A DNA stretch of 14,154 bases. Origin: JBOGZI01 sp050697275. GTDB taxonomy: Bacteria; Actinomycetota; Thermoleophilia; Solirubrobacterales; 70-9. Numbering within the stretch: the stretch's first letter is position 1; every line of letters starts with the position of its first letter. This document shows, piece after piece, positions 13,147 to 14,154 of this stretch. The DNA lies in NCBI GenBank assembly GCA_050697275.1, contig JBOGZI010000277.1, positions 1-14,154 of the forward strand, given 5' to 3'. Below the pieces are notes generated by a model. The model saw only the letters and a list, made by a program, of their open reading frames with translations, was not told the origin of the DNA and ran no database searches. A program made the translations under genes and the position numbers.

Positions 13147-14154
13147 GGGACGCCCTGGCCAGACTGGCCACCTCCACCTGGTTTCTGGCGGGCCTGATCA
13201 CGCTGCTCAGCTGGGCGCCCTTGCCCGAGCCCGGGAACGGCCCTGATCCGTCGTGGATGACGGCGCTGCACCTGGCGGCGGCGGAGGGGCTCGACTTCGG
13301 CACCGAGGTGATCTTCACCTTCGGCCCACTTGGCTTCCTGACCGCGCCGCTGGTGATCGACGACACCACCGCGGTCCTCTCCTTCTCCTACGAGCTGCTC
13401 GTCAGGTTCGCCCTGGCGGCGACGCTGATCTGGACGGCGAGACGTAGCTTCTCCCTGATCGTGGCTGTCGTCCTCGTCCTGGCGGCGACGACGATCGTCC
13501 TCAAGCCGGCCGCGCTCGTCCCGATCGACGGGGCCGATCCGGTGGTGATCGTCGCCTTCATCTGGTGCGTGGTGGCACTGACCCCCGAGGCACCGCGATT
13601 CAGCGCGCCCCTTCTGATCTACGGCGGCGCCGTGCTGAGCGCGATCACCCTGCTGGTCAAGGTCAGCAGCGGCATCCTGCTCGTGCTCCTCTGTGTCCTC
13701 GCCATCATCGGGTTGGCCGGGAGTCGACCGCGAAACCTCGGCCTGTTCGCCGGCACCTACCTGGCGACGCTGGTCTTCCTCTGGCTGGCCACCGGGCAGG
13801 CCCTGATCGACTTCGGCGACTATCTGAGCGCGGCGTGGGAGATCACGACCGGTTTCTCGAGCGCGATGGTCTCCGATCTGCCGGAGGTCGGGTGGGATCG
13901 GCTCGCGGCGGCGCTGATGATCCTCGGCGCCCTCGGGGCGACCGCCCTGGCCTGCCGCGGCCGTGCGATCACTGCCCGTGTGCTTCTGCTGGGCCTGATC
14001 GTCACCATCTTTGCCCTCTTCCAGTTCAAGGACGCCTTCGTCCGGCACGACGTTCAGCACGTCACCCGCTTCCCGGCGGCGATGCTCGCGCCCTGGTTTG
14101 CCTTTCGGTGGAGCGGGCGCGAGTCCCTCGTCGCCCTGGCGGCGATCGTGGCCA
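13143..14154 (+). CDS. Multi-pass membrane protein of unknown function, 3' end beyond window
   Basis: The open frame from 13107 to the right edge encodes at least 337 residues from the CTG at 13143. Hydrophobic helices appear at about 11-27, 86-99, 103-121, 132-147, 156-193, 198-217, 255-271 and 277-295. Between the first two lies GLDFGTEVIFTFGPLGFL (49-66), and after a later helix FKDAFVRHDVQH (295-306). I recall such FT.GPLGFL and K.FVRHD..H segments from uncharacterised bacterial membrane proteins, but cannot name a family. A GT-C-type role would fit the cluster and is inference. No ATG, GTG or TTG precedes the first TM helix in this frame; the CTG overlaps the stub's stop as CTGA but has no Shine-Dalgarno. 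The true start may therefore be CTG 13143 or may have been lost in a deletion. The first in-frame ATG (about 13257) would remove helix 1. Confidence 0.8.
   Translation, partial: MRDALARLATSTWFLAGLITLLSWAPLPEPGNGPDPSWMTALHLAAAEGLDFGTEVIFTFGPLGFLTAPLVIDDTTAVLSFSYELLVRFALAATLIWTARRSFSLIVAVVLVLAATTIVLKPAALVPIDGADPVVIVAFIWCVVALTPEAPRFSAPLLIYGGAVLSAITLLVKVSSGILLVLLCVLAIIGLAGSRPRNLGLFAGTYLATLVFLWLATGQALIDFGDYLSAAWEITTGFSSAMVSDLPEVGWDRLAAALMILGALGATALACRGRAITARVLLLGLIVTIFALFQFKDAFVRHDVQHVTRFPAAMLAPWFAFRWSGRESLVALAAIVA

Noticed and set aside
12999..14060. Leftward open frame of 353 codons opposite the last membrane protein
   Set aside because: Gln/Asp/Arg/Gly-rich shadow translation. The plus-strand frame shows regular TM helices.
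1..14154. tRNA, rRNA, CRISPR array, insertion sequence or attachment site
   Set aside because: No cloverleaf, regularly spaced repeats, transposase motifs or terminal inverted repeats were noticed on reading both strands by eye. Gene spacing leaves no gap longer than about 80 bases.

Overview
The window is GC-rich throughout, with strong G/C preference at third codon positions, GTG and apparent CTG starts, and 2- to 4-nt gene junctions. This suggests a high-GC actinobacterium. The protein flavour (DUF2142 membrane proteins and a SDR/glycosyltransferase-rich locus) would fit the Thermoleophilia/Solirubrobacterales, but that placement is inference. No RNA gene, insertion sequence, CRISPR array or phage gene was found. 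Almost every base lies in, or within about 80 bases of, a surface-glycan biosynthesis gene.

Layout. (1) A leftward pair, 1490 to 1: a GT4-type glycosyltransferase followed by the N-terminal part of a sugar-nucleotide epimerase cut by the window edge. (2) Diverging from it across 76 bases, a single rightward NAD-dependent epimerase (1567-2538), whose 3' end overlaps the next operon tail to tail by 9 bases. (3) A tightly packed leftward operon, 8544 to 2530: a 725-residue two-domain glycosyltransferase (GT2 plus GT4-like), an AsnB-type amidotransferase, a SAM methyltransferase with a degenerate Trm112-like N-terminus, and a second epimerase/reductase that seems to start at CTG inside a CTGA overlap. 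(4) A rightward operon from about 8603 to the right edge: a polyprenyl-phosphate-type GT2 with four C-terminal membrane segments, a two-TM protein with an extracytoplasmic domain, a DUF2142 membrane protein, a CDP-paratose-2-epimerase-like gene broken by one in-frame amber codon, a nine-codon stub that looks like the start of a GT2 gene, and a multi-pass membrane protein that runs off the window.

How it may work (inference). The SDR enzymes, amidotransferase and methyltransferase would make or modify rare nucleotide sugars or glycan residues. The two soluble-type glycosyltransferases would assemble the chain in the cytoplasm. The GT2/two-TM/DUF2142 trio could charge a polyprenyl phosphate with a sugar, flip it and use it on the outer face of the membrane. 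The part from 12.0 to 13.2 kb looks as if it is decaying or carries sequence errors: the amber codon and the GT2 stub are adjacent, while the flanking genes are intact. The most distinctive signals are that double lesion, the CTG start with a strong Shine-Dalgarno, the GT2-GT4 fusion that is paralogous to the neighbouring single-domain GT, and the unnamed two-TM protein between a lipid-linked-sugar synthase and a DUF2142 protein.
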